This document shows positions 40,285-40,504 of a stretch of DNA of 40,504 nt, one piece after another. The stretch comes from Oscillospiraceae bacterium. Its GTDB lineage: Bacteria; Bacillota; Clostridia; Oscillospirales; Ruminococcaceae. A program made the translations under genes and the position numbers. The notes below the pieces were generated by a model, which saw nothing but the letters and a program-made list of their open reading frames with translations, did not search any database and was not told where the DNA came from. Location of the stretch: assembly GCA_022770625.1 (NCBI GenBank), contig JALEHK010000019.1:1-40504 (forward strand). The letters run 5' to 3'. Numbering within the stretch: position 1 is the first letter of the stretch; the number at the start of each line of letters is the position of its first letter.

Positions 40285-40337
40285 AACGCTGCGAAACAAG
40301 TTTCGCGGACGCTACCGAGTTTTGCTTTGCAAAACTC
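40285..40337 (+). repeat. Twin-hairpin element, copy 2 (right-edge leader)
   Basis: AACGCT (40285-40290), hairpin GCGAAAC-aa-GTTTCGC (40291-40306), linker GGACGCTACC (40307-40316), hairpin GAGTTTTGC-ttt-GCAAAACTC (40317-40337). Linker and AACGCT match copy 1 exactly while both stems differ yet still pair. A second promoter-like pair, TTGCTT (40322-40327) and TATAAT (40345-40350) at 17 bp, overlaps its end. Confidence 0.7.
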
Positions 40338-40348
40338 AATAATGTATA

Positions 40349-40474
40349 ATGGGGACGGAAGATATCCATAAGGGACATCCCTGCAATCCGACACTGGAAC
40401 CGGATACCATTCCGGAAGACGCACATGAATATGCCCAACATTATTTAGAAGCCAATAAGGAGGAAAACATATGA
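40349..40474 (+). CDS. Possible small protein (41 residues) overlapping the next start
   Basis: ATG 40349 opens MGTEDIHKGHPCNPTLEPDT and closes with TGA at 40472-40474, sharing ATGA with the next start codon, a typical coupled arrangement. The composition (PEDAHEYAQHYLEANKEEN) looks protein-like. Against it, no ribosome binding site precedes the ATG, and the ATG overlaps a TATAAT. It may be the tail of a gene cut by the twin-hairpin element, a small peptide, or chance. No family is recognised. Confidence 0.35.
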   Translation: MGTEDIHKGHPCNPTLEPDTIPEDAHEYAQHYLEANKEENI

Positions 40475-40504
40475 GTGCAACCGTTTATTTTTCCCGCACG
40501 ATCA
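40471..40504 (+). CDS. Start of a DUF362-like protein (partial, runs off the right edge)
   Basis: Only 11 codons are visible: MSATVYFSRTI. ATG 40471 follows a strong AAGGAGG at the right distance, so the start is solid. The opening resembles DUF362 proteins, which begin with a VYFT/SR strand and often carry 4Fe-4S ferredoxin motifs; that identity is a guess from very little sequence. It is expressed from 40247-40277 or the internal TATAAT at 40345-40350, through the twin-hairpin leader. Confidence 0.5.
   Translation, partial: MSATVYFSRTI

Noticed and set aside
1-40504. Prophage, integrative element, toxin-antitoxin or anti-phage defence system
   Set aside because: No integrase, transposase, nuclease, methylase or toxin-antitoxin pair was recognised; gene content is housekeeping, transport and sporulation.

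Overview
The window looks like chromosomal DNA from an anaerobic, endospore-forming Firmicute of the class Clostridia, most likely Oscillospiraceae/Ruminococcaceae-like. The grounds are: a spoIIGA-sigE sporulation pair, a HydE maturase, a CLC-F-type antiporter, a class B sortase, AAAGGA/AGGAGG ribosome binding sites throughout, frequent TTG/GTG starts, and intergenic twin-hairpin repeats of a type often mis-annotated as small proteins in this group. Base composition and codon use look even by eye. I see no phage, transposase, integrase or CRISPR array.

Left arm (1-9073, all minus strand): larE-larB-larC (nickel-pincer cofactor synthesis; larC runs off the left edge) behind a leader that can fold as a terminator or an antiterminator. 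Then come a class B sortase with a long cytoplasmic N-terminus and a serine-rich membrane-anchored protein, downstream of a cysteine desulfurase-thiI pair. A PatB/MalY-type C-S lyase follows.

Middle (9671-25548, mostly plus): a CtpE-like P-type ATPase, an S9 peptidase, MscL (minus) and a small Cys protein (minus). Next is a TetR-HdeD-MMPL-YhgE/Pip-like export module with a palindrome over its promoter, then CLC-F plus HydE, then spoIIGA-sigE. 

Right (25743-29652, minus): rarA, a B12-binding radical SAM protein and a DUF2344 protein. Plus strand from 30078: pepV; a four-gene cluster (FadR-type regulator, membrane/TPR-like protein, chorismate mutase-GNAT fusion, DUF5662); a complete livKHMGF branched-chain amino acid ABC transporter; tRNA-Asn (minus); and the start of a DUF362-like gene at the right edge.

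The signals best worth following are (1) the putative attenuator in front of the lar operon; (2) a twin-hairpin leader element with compensatory stem changes shared by the nifS-thiI operon and the right-edge operon; (3) the 24-bp repeat end seen three times; (4) the chorismate mutase-acetyltransferase fusion and its cluster; (5) the sortase with a cytoplasmic extension and an apparent Lys at the catalytic Arg position; and (6) a 27-29-bp candidate TetR operator. No clearly new multi-gene system is evident. All functions are read from sequence recognition without database searches.
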